Below the pieces are notes generated by a model, which worked only from the letters and a program-made list of their open reading frames with translations, searched no databases and was not told the origin of the DNA. Positions 17,457-25,372 of a DNA stretch of 64,000 bases are shown in pieces; position 1 is the first letter of the stretch, and each line of letters starts with the position of its first letter. The stretch spans positions 1 through 64,000 of the forward strand of contig JAJVHU010000039.1 in assembly GCA_022072505.1 (NCBI GenBank), in the 5' to 3' direction. Source of the DNA: Phycisphaerae bacterium (lineage in GTDB: Bacteria; Planctomycetota; Phycisphaerae; UBA1845). Made by a program: the position numbers and the translations under genes.

Positions 17457-19088
17457 GTGAAACCGTCAGACCCGGGAAGGCGCATCAGAGGGGGCGCTCG
17501 TCTCGCGTCGGGGTTGGTGAGCGCGATCGTCGCGGCGGCGGTCGCGCCGTCGATCCGGGCGGCTGAGGATAAGGCGATCTCGCCCGCCGCCTCGCGGTAT
17601 TTCCGCATCACCGTGGCGGACGCGCAAACCGGCCGCGGTGTGCCGCTCGTTGAGCTGACGACGGTCCACGGCGTCGTTCACGTCACGGACAGCGCCGGCG
17701 TCGTCGCGTTTCACGAACCCGGCCTGATGGATCAGGACGTGTTCTTCTTCGTCCGGTCGCACGGTTACACGTATCCGAAGGACGGGTTCGAGAACGCCGG
17801 CTTGAAGTTGAAGGCGATCCCGGGGGGCCGGGCGGAGGTGCGGATCAACCGCGTCAACATCGCCCAGCGCCTCTATCGCATCACCGGCGCGGGAATCTAC
17901 CGCGACAGCGTCCTGCTCGGCGACAAACCGCCGGTCGCGCAGCCGCTGCTGAACGGCGGCGTTCTCGGACAGGACAGCGTGCAGACGGCCGTGTACCGCG
18001 GGAACGTTTACTGGTTCTACGGCGACACCAGCCGCGCCTCGTACCCGCTGGGAAACTTCTCGATGTCCGGCGCGACGTCGGAGCTGCCGCCGTCGGCGGG
18101 CGGGCGAGGATTGCACCCGGACGTCGGCGTGAACCTGACGTACTTCGTCGGGTCCGACGACTTCTCTCGCGGAATGTGCCCGATCGAGGAGCAGCCGGGG
18201 CCGGTCTGGTGCGACGGAATGACGACCGTGACGGACGCCTCGGGGCGCGAACGGCTGCTGTGCCGGTTAGCGCGCATGAAATCGCTGGGCGAAATGTACG
18301 AGCAGGGCTTCGCTCAATACAACGACGACCGGGAGGTCTTCGAGCCGGTGAAGCGCATCCCGCTCGACGCGACGCTCTTCATGCGCGGTCAGCCGGTGCG
18401 GCACAAGGATGCGGACGGCGATTACTGGTACTTCGCCTCGCCTTTTCCGATGGTTCGATGCCGCGCGGAGCACAACGCGCTGCTCGATCCGTCGCAATAC
18501 GAAGCGTTCACGTGCCTCCAGCCTGGAACGCGCTACGAGAGCAAGGAAGAGGGTGGGGACGAACGCGGCGCCAACCGCGCTCCGCAACTCGATCGCGACG
18601 CAAACGGGAAGCTCGTCTACGCCTGGAAGCGCGACACCGCGGTCGTCTTTCAGAAGGAGCAGAATGAGTTGATCGCACGGGGGCTGATGAAGCCCGAGGA
18701 GGCGCTGATCCAGTTGCGCGACGCGCAAACCGGAAAGGCCGTGCTCGGGCACGCGGGGACGGTGGCGTGGAACGCTTACCGCAAGGCGTGGATCATGATC
18801 GTGCAGGAAGTGTGGGGCACGTCGATGTGCGGCGAGATCTGGTACGCTGAGGCGCCGACGCTGACGGGGCCGTGGGGGAAGGCGCGCAAGATCATCACTC
18901 ACGACGATTACTCCTTCTACAACGTCGCGCATCATCCCTTCCTCGATCAGGATGGCGGGCGGATCATCTATCTGGAGGGCACGTACACGATGGCGTTCTC
19001 CGGTGCGAAGGCGCCGACGCCGCGGTACGACTACAACCAGATCATGTATTCGCTCGACCTCGCCGACCCGAGGCTGAAGTTGGACTAA
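17457..19088 (+). CDS. Secreted beta-propeller-like protein, possible carbohydrate-active
   Basis: 543 residues from GTG 17457 (GGAG just upstream). A signal peptide (about 1-36, ending SIRAA) is followed by a carboxypeptidase-regulatory-like beta domain (about 45-135: VADAQTGRGVPLVELTTV) and then a region with repeated Y-W-F-Y-G-D / Y-W-Y-F-A-S / I-W-Y-A-E motifs typical of five-bladed propellers in glycoside hydrolase-like secreted proteins. GAGIYRDSVLLG begins the propeller. Catalytic acids were not identified with confidence. Extracytoplasmic. The DUF4185-like resemblance is a guess. Confidence 0.7.
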   Translation: MKPSDPGRRIRGGARLASGLVSAIVAAAVAPSIRAAEDKAISPAASRYFRITVADAQTGRGVPLVELTTVHGVVHVTDSAGVVAFHEPGLMDQDVFFFVRSHGYTYPKDGFENAGLKLKAIPGGRAEVRINRVNIAQRLYRITGAGIYRDSVLLGDKPPVAQPLLNGGVLGQDSVQTAVYRGNVYWFYGDTSRASYPLGNFSMSGATSELPPSAGGRGLHPDVGVNLTYFVGSDDFSRGMCPIEEQPGPVWCDGMTTVTDASGRERLLCRLARMKSLGEMYEQGFAQYNDDREVFEPVKRIPLDATLFMRGQPVRHKDADGDYWYFASPFPMVRCRAEHNALLDPSQYEAFTCLQPGTRYESKEEGGDERGANRAPQLDRDANGKLVYAWKRDTAVVFQKEQNELIARGLMKPEEALIQLRDAQTGKAVLGHAGTVAWNAYRKAWIMIVQEVWGTSMCGEIWYAEAPTLTGPWGKARKIITHDDYSFYNVAHHPFLDQDGGRIIYLEGTYTMAFSGAKAPTPRYDYNQIMYSLDLADPRLKLD

Positions 19089-19598
19089 ACCGCCGTTTCA
19101 AAACCGAGCCGCGCCCGTGAGGAAGCGTTCTTTTGCCCGTCTGCACCGGTGGTTTCGCAACAGCGTCTAAGCTCGACTTTTGCCGTTTTTCGGCGGCGCG
19201 AAAACCCTTGTTTTTCCAGGATTTCCCAGCTTCACGCTGGAGTTTTGCAAACTCCACGGAAAAGTAAGGTGTTGCAAAACTCGGGATTGCCCAGTTTTAC
19301 ACCGGTCTCCTGTGATTCCTTCCGCGAAAAAAGGGCGAAAGTCGAAGTAAAGCGCTGTTCCTGGGTCTCCCTCCGACTCCCCGGTTGCGGGGTGCTGGAA
19401 TCGCATGAACTTATGATGTGACGTGATCCTGCGGGAAGGGGCGACGGGAGAGGTTGTGCCCCGAAGGAATCCTCCGGAAGTGTTCGTCCCGCAAGGGGCG
19501 ATGGATAACAGCTCGGCACGCCAGAGCTGGGAAACCCGCTTGCTGAATGCGCCGCCACGGGAGCTTCTTTCGGAGCAGGCGGCGTGGTTCCCCGAACT
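19089..19598. other. Gene-free region with dispersed repeats
   Basis: 510 bp between the propeller gene and the SGNH hydrolase stop. It starts with the 38-bp dispersed repeat at 19095-19132. TTTTGCAAACTCC and TTGCAAAACTCG around 19243-19281 are short imperfect repeats. The right third (about 19431-19617) reads like planctomycete intergenic filler (GCGGGAAGGGGCGACGGG). A 64-codon frame there (19423-19617) is not supported as a gene. Confidence 0.5.
19095..19132 (+). repeat. Dispersed 38-bp repeat, copy A
   Basis: GTTTCAAAACCGAGCC, GCGCCCGT, one variable base, then AGGAAGCGTTCTT. The inverted copy at 59935-59972 differs at one position only. Both lie just downstream of genes. Confidence 0.85.
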
Positions 19599-20774
19599 TC
19601 AGTCCGCCAGCCACTGAAGCTCCTCCAGCCGGTCCGCGATCGCCGTGGCGATGACGCGATAACCGCGCGGGTTCGGGTGGAAGTCGATCGGGGCGAGGTG
19701 CAGCGGACCGTCCCTGGAACCGTCGCGCAGCGCCGGCGTCAGATCGACAAACTCGACGCCCTGGGCCTCGACCCGGGCGCGCAGCGTCCGTCGGAAGACA
19801 TCGGGGCATTCCGCCAGGTACACTTCCGGATACGCGGGAAAGTAGGCGAACAGCAGTCGAATGTCATTCTCATGGCACAACCGTGCAAGCTCGCGGAGAA
19901 TGTCGCAATAGGAGTCGAGCGCATGCGACATCTCATCGTCCAGCGACTCCCGCAGCAGCCGTCCGTCCACGTCCTTCCACAGTTCAAGGAACGTGCGGGC
20001 GTTATCCTCGTAACGGTCATTTCCGGGGATGTCATAGCGGTCCGGACGGTCCGCAAGCCGCCCGCCCGATCGCTCCTCCCGCCGGTAGTTCGGTGAACGG
20101 AGTCGAAGTGCCAAATCCGTGACACTTTCGGCGATCGCGCAGCGGGTGAGCAGGGTCTCGATCCACGGCGTCGTTCCGCCGTCCTCGAGGCTGACGGACG
20201 TCAGTTCGCGGGGTGATCGACCGCGAAGGTCCGCCAGATCGTTGGTCACGAACGTCAATACCGCGATGTCAGGCTTCAGGGCGAGGACGCGGTCACGCAG
20301 GATCACCAGCGCCTTGTTGATGCTGCCGCCGCCGCGAGCCGCGTTGATCACTTCGACGTCGCGTCCGCGCTCGTTGAGCAGATCGTTGAGAATGACGGGA
20401 TAGGTGTCCGGGTTGTCCACGTAGAAGCCGTCGGTAACGGAATCGCCAAGGCAAACGATGCGGAGTCGTGCGGCGTGAAACCCGCTGCGCAGCTCCGGAC
20501 CGCGGAAGCCCATCGCGTTGGCCTGAACGCGGTACGAGAACGGACCCAACTCCAGAACCGCGTCGTATCCGGGTTCCCAGATGCCGGTCGAGGTGGAGAA
20601 GGCGCCGCGGAACGTTCCCCGCGGCCAGCCGAGCAGCCGGAGAACGATTTCAAGCCCCGACAATGCTGAAGCAACAAGGAGCGCTCCCAGAACCAGATTT
20701 CGGATGCGTGAACGCTTCAGGCGTGCCGGCTTGCTCGTACCGGGGGTTCTGTCGGATAATGCTGCTTGCGACAT
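19599..20774 (-). CDS. Membrane-anchored SGNH/GDSL-family hydrolase
   Basis: 391 residues from ATG 20774. A basic N-terminus and one hydrophobic helix (about 27-48) anchor a soluble extracytoplasmic domain. Block I is CLG-D111-S112-VTDG with the nucleophile serine, block II ARGGGS supplies the oxyanion glycine, block III TFVTND the asparagine, and block V D364-F-H366 the catalytic pair. The family deacylates or esterifies lipids and polysaccharides; the NALRxxxR-like N-terminal region (ANAMGFRGPE) is frequent in surface-polysaccharide acetylation enzymes. Substrate unknown. Confidence 0.87.
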   Translation of the reverse strand: MSQAALSDRTPGTSKPARLKRSRIRNLVLGALLVASALSGLEIVLRLLGWPRGTFRGAFSTSTGIWEPGYDAVLELGPFSYRVQANAMGFRGPELRSGFHAARLRIVCLGDSVTDGFYVDNPDTYPVILNDLLNERGRDVEVINAARGGGSINKALVILRDRVLALKPDIAVLTFVTNDLADLRGRSPRELTSVSLEDGGTTPWIETLLTRCAIAESVTDLALRLRSPNYRREERSGGRLADRPDRYDIPGNDRYEDNARTFLELWKDVDGRLLRESLDDEMSHALDSYCDILRELARLCHENDIRLLFAYFPAYPEVYLAECPDVFRRTLRARVEAQGVEFVDLTPALRDGSRDGPLHLAPIDFHPNPRGYRVIATAIADRLEELQWLAD

Positions 20775-21096
20775 TCGCGGTTTCGACGTTGTCCGTTGAA
20801 TCAGGGGAGTCGAGCAGGTTCGGATTACACGATCATCATGATCCTGCTGGATACTACTCGCCGCGTCTGTGAACGGCTACAACCCGACAGGCTCTGGTTT
20901 GAAGAGGCGAACGATCCGCGCAGATCGAATGAAGACGCGTGTGTCGCCGAGTTTAAGCATTAAAGCACGGCGGTGTTCCAATGCGGATCTCGTCGTTTTT
21001 CTCGGTTCATCTGTTCGACCTGAGCGCTTCCGATGAGCATTAAGCGTGTCAATTTTTGTTTTGTTTTTAGCTTTATTAAATAAAGAGGGGGTTTTT
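20775..21096. other. Divergent promoter region, AT-rich on the right
   Basis: 322 bp between two divergent genes. The last 50 bp before 21097 are strongly AT-rich (TTTTTGTTTTGTTTTTAG then TTTATTAAATAAAG) and end in the AGAGGGGG ribosome site. No clear -35/-10 pair. Confidence 0.4.
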
Positions 21097-21594
21097 ATGG
21101 TGGTTTTTTTCGAGGTTCTTGCGTTGTTGATGGCAACGCCTCATGCATCTTCTCAGGATCAATCTCGGACGCAGCCCGAATCTCCGACGCCGATGCGCGA
21201 TGATGCCGGCCCTCCAACGGCAGAGTCTATTATCGAGGCGATGGCCAAGCGGCGAGCGGGCGGAGAAACGGTGCTTCCGCGCGGGCGAAAAATCGCGGAC
21301 GGGTCTGCGCAACCCGATTTACTGGTTGAGGGAACCCCGATTATTGATAGGGCCGGCCGGCTGATTGAGGTGGGTGGAAGGTGGACTTTTATATTCGACG
21401 GAAGCGCCGAGGAGCCTCCCATCGAGTTGTTGCCGAACCTGGTTCTTGAGAGGATGATCTATCAGGCTGCAGTAGACCAAGATGATACCGTCTTCGTGGT
21501 GCAGCATGGAGAGATCACCGAATTCCAGGGCAGGAACTATCTTCTCGTTCGGACTGTGACGGCACGCATGCCTGATCGAAATCTGTCCAAATAA
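21097..21594 (+). CDS. Small secreted hypothetical protein
   Basis: 165 residues from ATG 21097, chosen because AGAGGGGG precedes it and the signal peptide (MVVFFEVLALLMATPHASSQ) then starts at residue 1. A GTG 51 bp upstream is possible. A Pro/Asp-rich linker is followed by a compact domain with VEGTPIIDRAGRLIEVGGRW and ENYLLVRTV-like strands (GRNYLLVRTVTARMP). No family recognised. It lies 23 bp before the STAS gene on the same strand, so cotranscription is likely. Confidence 0.65.
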   Translation: MVVFFEVLALLMATPHASSQDQSRTQPESPTPMRDDAGPPTAESIIEAMAKRRAGGETVLPRGRKIADGSAQPDLLVEGTPIIDRAGRLIEVGGRWTFIFDGSAEEPPIELLPNLVLERMIYQAAVDQDDTVFVVQHGEITEFQGRNYLLVRTVTARMPDRNLSK

Positions 21595-21617
21595 CTCAAT
21601 TCTTCAGGAGGGTTCGA

Positions 21618-21962
21618 ATGCCTTTTTCGCTAACCAGGCGTGGGACGGCGGTCATTGTTCACTTGACCGGATTACTGGAAAATTCCGAGTGGGTCAGATT
21701 GATTGATGACTTGGATGAGTTGGCTGGACAAGGCCATCACCGCATTGTGCTGGATCTTTCAGGCCTTGAGTCCATCGAGTCCTCGGGGCTGGGCTCCGTC
21801 GTTCAGCTCGTCTCACGCTGTCGGATGCGAGGTAGCAGTATTGGAATTGCATGTCCGAACGCCTTTGTTCTTGGAGTGCTTGAGGTCACCAGGCTTGATC
21901 AGTGGATAGGTGTGTCGGAATCTGTTGAACATGCGATTGCCGATGACGGCGCCACAAGGTAG
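21618..21962 (+). CDS. STAS-domain protein (anti-sigma factor antagonist-like)
   Basis: 114 residues, a single STAS domain. The conserved strand VLDLSGLESIE leads into S55-S56-G-L-G, where S55 matches the phosphorylated serine of SpoIIAA/RsbV; the usual Asp before it is Glu (E54). AGGAGG at 21606-21611 sets the start. Family members switch an anti-sigma kinase or work with a SpoIIE-type phosphatase. No anti-sigma kinase is next to it; the only such phosphatase in the window is at 38843. It sits 10 bp before the parS-like site. Confidence 0.87.
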   Translation: MPFSLTRRGTAVIVHLTGLLENSEWVRLIDDLDELAGQGHHRIVLDLSGLESIESSGLGSVVQLVSRCRMRGSSIGIACPNAFVLGVLEVTRLDQWIGVSESVEHAIADDGATR

Positions 21963-21972
21963 ACTGCCGCGG

Positions 21973-21988
21973 CGTTCCACGTGAAACA
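21973..21988. promoter_or_regulatory. parS-like ParB binding site
   Basis: CGTTCCACGTGAAACA matches the bacterial parS consensus TGTTTCACGTGAAACA at 14 of 16 positions. It lies 29 bp before parB, the usual neighbourhood for parS. Confidence 0.75.
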
Positions 21989-22016
21989 TCGCAGGGTGTA
22001 AGGTTGAAGAAACGCC

Positions 22017-22934
22017 ATGAGCCAGCCAACTCGAAGACTAGGAAGGGGCATTGAGGCCCTCTTGTCGCCCGGAAAAGCTATTTCCCGGGAAGCGCCCCAA
22101 GGGGATGTCAAGCTTGAAGTCGGAGACGCTCGAGTTATCCAGATCCCGCTCGGCAGCATTCAATCGAACCCGTATCAGCCCAGGTCTTCCGCCGTAGATA
22201 GCGACATCACTTCGCTCGCCGAATCGATCGCGGCATCGGGAGTGCTTCAGCCCATTGTTGTTCGCCAATCCGGGGATGGTTACCAGATTATTGCAGGCGA
22301 GCGCCGTTTTCTCGCTGTTTCGAGGCTCGGGTGGCGCGAAATTCCTGCCCTCGTACGTGACGCGAGCGATCCTCAAATGCTGGAATGGGCTCTTATTGAG
22401 AACATCCAGCGCGAGGACATTAACGCGATTGACCGCGCGGAGGCGTACCGGATCTACTGCACCAAGTTTGGGTTGAGCCCTGAGGCTCTTGCTGACCGGT
22501 TGGGCGAGGATCGCTCTACGGTTGTGAACTATATCAGGCTCTTGGATCTCCCGCCGTCAATTCGGAAACTCGTGTCCCAACGACAGCTTAGCATGGGGCA
22601 CGCCCGCTGTATCCTCGGAGTTGAAGGCGAAGAACCACGGGAGCGCGTGGCGCAGGCGGTTCTTCTTGATCAGCTTTCAGTACGAGCAACTGAGGAACTC
22701 GTTCGAAACCTGAGATCTCGCAGCAATACGGCGAGAGCTTCTGGCTCAACCAGAGAACAATCCTTGCAACGGCCGCACTTGTCCGACCTCGAATCGCGAT
22801 TTGAGAGCGCGCTTGGAGTGAGGGTCGACATCGTTGAATCCGCCATCAAGGGCAAGGGTAAGGTCGTCATACACTTCAATTCCTTGGACGACTTCGACCG
22901 AATCTGCTCCAGGCTGGCTGTCAAGAGCGACTGA
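22017..22934 (+). CDS. parB: Chromosome-partitioning protein ParB
   Basis: 305 residues, normal for chromosomal ParB. The N-terminus RRLGRGIEALL is the ParA-interacting peptide. The CTPase/clamp domain shows NPYQPR (51-56), AGERRF with R96-R97, and ENIQRED (128-134). The helix-turn-helix LADRLGEDRSTVVNYIRLL follows, then a C-terminal dimerisation region. ParB loads at parS, slides as a CTP-dependent clamp and organises the origin region. No parA lies beside it within the window, which is unusual. The gene overlaps mobA tail to tail by 14 bp. Confidence 0.95.
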   Translation: MSQPTRRLGRGIEALLSPGKAISREAPQGDVKLEVGDARVIQIPLGSIQSNPYQPRSSAVDSDITSLAESIAASGVLQPIVVRQSGDGYQIIAGERRFLAVSRLGWREIPALVRDASDPQMLEWALIENIQREDINAIDRAEAYRIYCTKFGLSPEALADRLGEDRSTVVNYIRLLDLPPSIRKLVSQRQLSMGHARCILGVEGEEPRERVAQAVLLDQLSVRATEELVRNLRSRSNTARASGSTREQSLQRPHLSDLESRFESALGVRVDIVESAIKGKGKVVIHFNSLDDFDRICSRLAVKSD

Positions 22935-23544
22935 ACCGGGCTGCCGCGGATTTGACATACTTAAGCTCCGAAGGCGTGTTCGCTGTCTCAAGCTGGACCG
23001 GGTCGATGCCGAACCGGAGCAACGTTTGTTCCGTCAATACGGCGGTTCTCCTTGCTTGAAACGCGCCACGAACCGAACTAGCCGTCAGAAGATTCGAATC
23101 CCCCCTGAACGCCTCCGCACGGATCGCCGAGAGCAGCACGTGAAGGTGTCCTCTGACAAGCGGGACGGCCGCATCGAAAGACCCGAGCGCGATGAACAAC
23201 AAACGCAGTAGCTCCGGGGAAATCAAAGGGTAGTCGCATGCCACGACTGCGGCCCGAATCACAGAGGCGTCAAGAAGCGAGATCGAATCTGCAAGGCCTT
23301 GAAGCGGACCCTGTCCGGATACGCTATCTGGCACTAAGATGACGGGTTCAGCGGCTTGGAGACAAGAAGCCGGAACCTTGGTTTCTGAGGATATCGACAG
23401 GATAACTTGGTCAACGCACTCGTGTGCAACGCTGATAATCCGGTCGAGTGCCGTCCTGCCATCGAATTCGATAAGGTGCTTAGGACACCCCATCCTAGTG
23501 CTTCTTCCACCCGCAAGAATAATCGCTGCCGAACTTGCACGCAT
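22921..23544 (-). CDS. mobA: Molybdenum cofactor guanylyltransferase-like MobA
   Basis: 207 residues. The nucleotide-binding signature LAGGRSTRMG (10-19) with K22 and VACDYPLISPELL near residue 100 define a MobA-type NTP transferase, which joins GMP to molybdopterin. No molybdoenzyme gene is close by, so other nucleotidyl transfers are possible. Convergent with parB and divergent from the DUF1573 gene. Confidence 0.85.
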   Translation of the reverse strand: MRASSAAIILAGGRSTRMGCPKHLIEFDGRTALDRIISVAHECVDQVILSISSETKVPASCLQAAEPVILVPDSVSGQGPLQGLADSISLLDASVIRAAVVACDYPLISPELLRLLFIALGSFDAAVPLVRGHLHVLLSAIRAEAFRGDSNLLTASSVRGAFQARRTAVLTEQTLLRFGIDPVQLETANTPSELKYVKSAAARFSRS

Positions 23545-23647
23545 GTCAACTCAACCGGTACAGACTACATTTAATTAAATTGTTGATTTATTTATTGTTT
23601 ATATGGCGGTGTCAACAAACTAGAGGCGACACTGCGTCGGCGCTAGT
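23545..23647. promoter_or_regulatory. AT-rich divergent promoter region
   Basis: Contains TTTAATTAAATTGTTG, TTTATTTATTG and TTTATATGG between mobA and the DUF1573 gene; far lower in GC than its surroundings. Individual promoter boxes cannot be assigned. Confidence 0.35.
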
Positions 23648-25084
23648 ATGCTACCGCCGCATGATGAGAAGCATTCTCCGGTATTCGGGAAAGTGATCAT
23701 GATCGTAACCTGCTGCATCATAATTGGGGCATTTACCTCTGCGGGCCAGAAAACCGACGAGCGGCCCCAGATTGTCGTCGATCCCGCCTCCTTCGACCTT
23801 GGTCGTATCAGGGACGGCGAACACTTATCAAGAAAAGTCCTCCTGCGAAACGCGGGGCGGGCCGAACTGGTCATCCGGGAAATCAAGTCGGATTGCGGTT
23901 GTACCGTGGTAGATATTCCCTCCGAAGCACGGCGCATCGCGCCGGGCGAGGTACGAGAGGTCTCTATCACCTTCGATTCCACCGGGCGCGCGCGGCCTGA
24001 AGCGCAGACAAAACAGATTACGATCCTCTCCAACGATCCGGTCAACCCGGAGGTGGTTGTCACGCTTGATGTCCTTGTCGAATCGGAATGCCGACTCAGC
24101 CCGGTCGGTTCGATCCACCTTCAGAGTCTGCGCCGAGGGGACGAATCCCGTCGGACTCTCGACGTACTCCCGGGCTCGATCGGCAAACCCGTCCGCGTCG
24201 ACAAGGTCGAAGTTGATCCGGAGATGCCGCTGACGGTCCGCGTGGACGCCCTCGAGCAGGACTCTCAACACGGTTCGCGCATCACGTTCAAAGCCCTCGA
24301 TGATGCTCTGCTCGGAGTGGTGCGTGGCCAAATCACCTTGCACATCGTGGTTGAAGACCGAACGATCGAGAGGCGCGTGTCCATCCAGGCGATGATTGTC
24401 GGCGATCTGGAATTCAAACCGCAATTGCTCAACCTGATTAATCAAAAAGTCACGCCCGGGAAAAAGCTCGCTCCGATCACCCTCACCCGAACGACGCGGC
24501 AACCCCTCCGCATTCTTTCCGTCGACGAGAACCCGGTTCTGGATTTCGACATCCGCGAAGGCGCCCGAAAAGACGGGACGGAGTTTGTCATTCAGCCGTT
24601 GATCCGGGAGAACGCCCCATCGGGCCCCTTCGGCGTGCAGATCCGGATCCGGACGGACTCGCTTGATCAGCCGATCGTCGAAGTTCCCGCGTTCGGGTTC
24701 GTCACTCCTCCGCTCTTTACGGATCCGTCGGAAATCTACTTGTGCGATGACGGCAGCGTCATCGGCGCAAGCCGACAGCTTCGCCTTGTCAGCAGCGCGG
24801 CCGGCGTCGCGCTCAACAACGTCGCCGTCGCAACGGACTCAAGCCTCGTGAAAGCCCGCGTGCTTCCGAACCGAACCGAGGAAGCCTCGAACACCGTCCT
24901 GATCAGCGTTTATTTGGCGGGTGAAGTGCCGGACGGACGGCACTCTGCAACCTTGACGATCCATCCCGAGCGGGAAGACGTCGCACCCATCACGGTCCCG
25001 ATCACCCTCCTCGGGCGGCACGACCGGCTTGACGGCCCTCAACCCCGGGCCGCGGAGCCGACGATCATTCCTTCGGGCGGTTGA
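23648..25084 (+). CDS. Secreted DUF1573-domain protein
   Basis: 478 residues from ATG 23648. ATG 23699 would place the signal peptide (MIVTCCIIIGAFTSAG) at the N-terminus and may be the true start. After it comes a DUF1573 domain (VDPASFDLGRI, KSDCGCTVVDIP, PGEVREVSITFDS, ILSNDPVNPEV), an immunoglobulin-like fold common in planctomycete and Bacteroidetes envelope proteins. Three further beta-rich segments follow, including FDIREGARKDGTEF and LTIHPEREDVAPITVP. Function unknown; extracytoplasmic. Confidence 0.85.
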   Translation: MLPPHDEKHSPVFGKVIMIVTCCIIIGAFTSAGQKTDERPQIVVDPASFDLGRIRDGEHLSRKVLLRNAGRAELVIREIKSDCGCTVVDIPSEARRIAPGEVREVSITFDSTGRARPEAQTKQITILSNDPVNPEVVVTLDVLVESECRLSPVGSIHLQSLRRGDESRRTLDVLPGSIGKPVRVDKVEVDPEMPLTVRVDALEQDSQHGSRITFKALDDALLGVVRGQITLHIVVEDRTIERRVSIQAMIVGDLEFKPQLLNLINQKVTPGKKLAPITLTRTTRQPLRILSVDENPVLDFDIREGARKDGTEFVIQPLIRENAPSGPFGVQIRIRTDSLDQPIVEVPAFGFVTPPLFTDPSEIYLCDDGSVIGASRQLRLVSSAAGVALNNVAVATDSSLVKARVLPNRTEEASNTVLISVYLAGEVPDGRHSATLTIHPEREDVAPITVPITLLGRHDRLDGPQPRAAEPTIIPSGG

Positions 25085-25175
25085 TTCCCGCGCGGAGCGC
25101 GTAGACAATGCGTCCGCCTCCGGATGACGTCGCCGGCGCCGCGTTGTCCGGTTATCTCTCAGCGGATCGACGGGC

Positions 25176-25367
25176 ATGACAACCAGCGAGCGGAACCCGG
25201 TGTCCAACACGGTCTCGGCGCAGCCCGAGCCGAATGACGATCCGTCAATTCCTCCGGGATTGTCCCGGGCCGGCGCGATCTGGCCGCTCGTTGTACAATT
25301 ATCTCTCTGGGGGGGCTGGCTGGTGTTTCTGGCGGCGATGGCCTATCAGCGGACCCGATCTTCCTGA
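25176..25367 (+). CDS. Small protein with one transmembrane helix
   Basis: 63 residues. A hydrophilic N-terminus is followed by the hydrophobic helix WPLVVQLSLWGGWLVFLAAM and a short basic end. It ends just before the next gene's apparent TTG start and contains a G7 tract (25309-25315). It could be a separate peptide or the displaced N-terminus of the following gene. Confidence 0.45.
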   Translation: MTTSERNPVSNTVSAQPEPNDDPSIPPGLSRAGAIWPLVVQLSLWGGWLVFLAAMAYQRTRSS

Positions 25368-25372
25368 GCCTG

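Noticed and set aside
19423-19617. 64-codon frame reading REGATGEVVPRRNPPEVF
   Set aside because: It lies in repeat-like intergenic sequence and overlaps the end of the SGNH hydrolase; no ribosome site, no domain.
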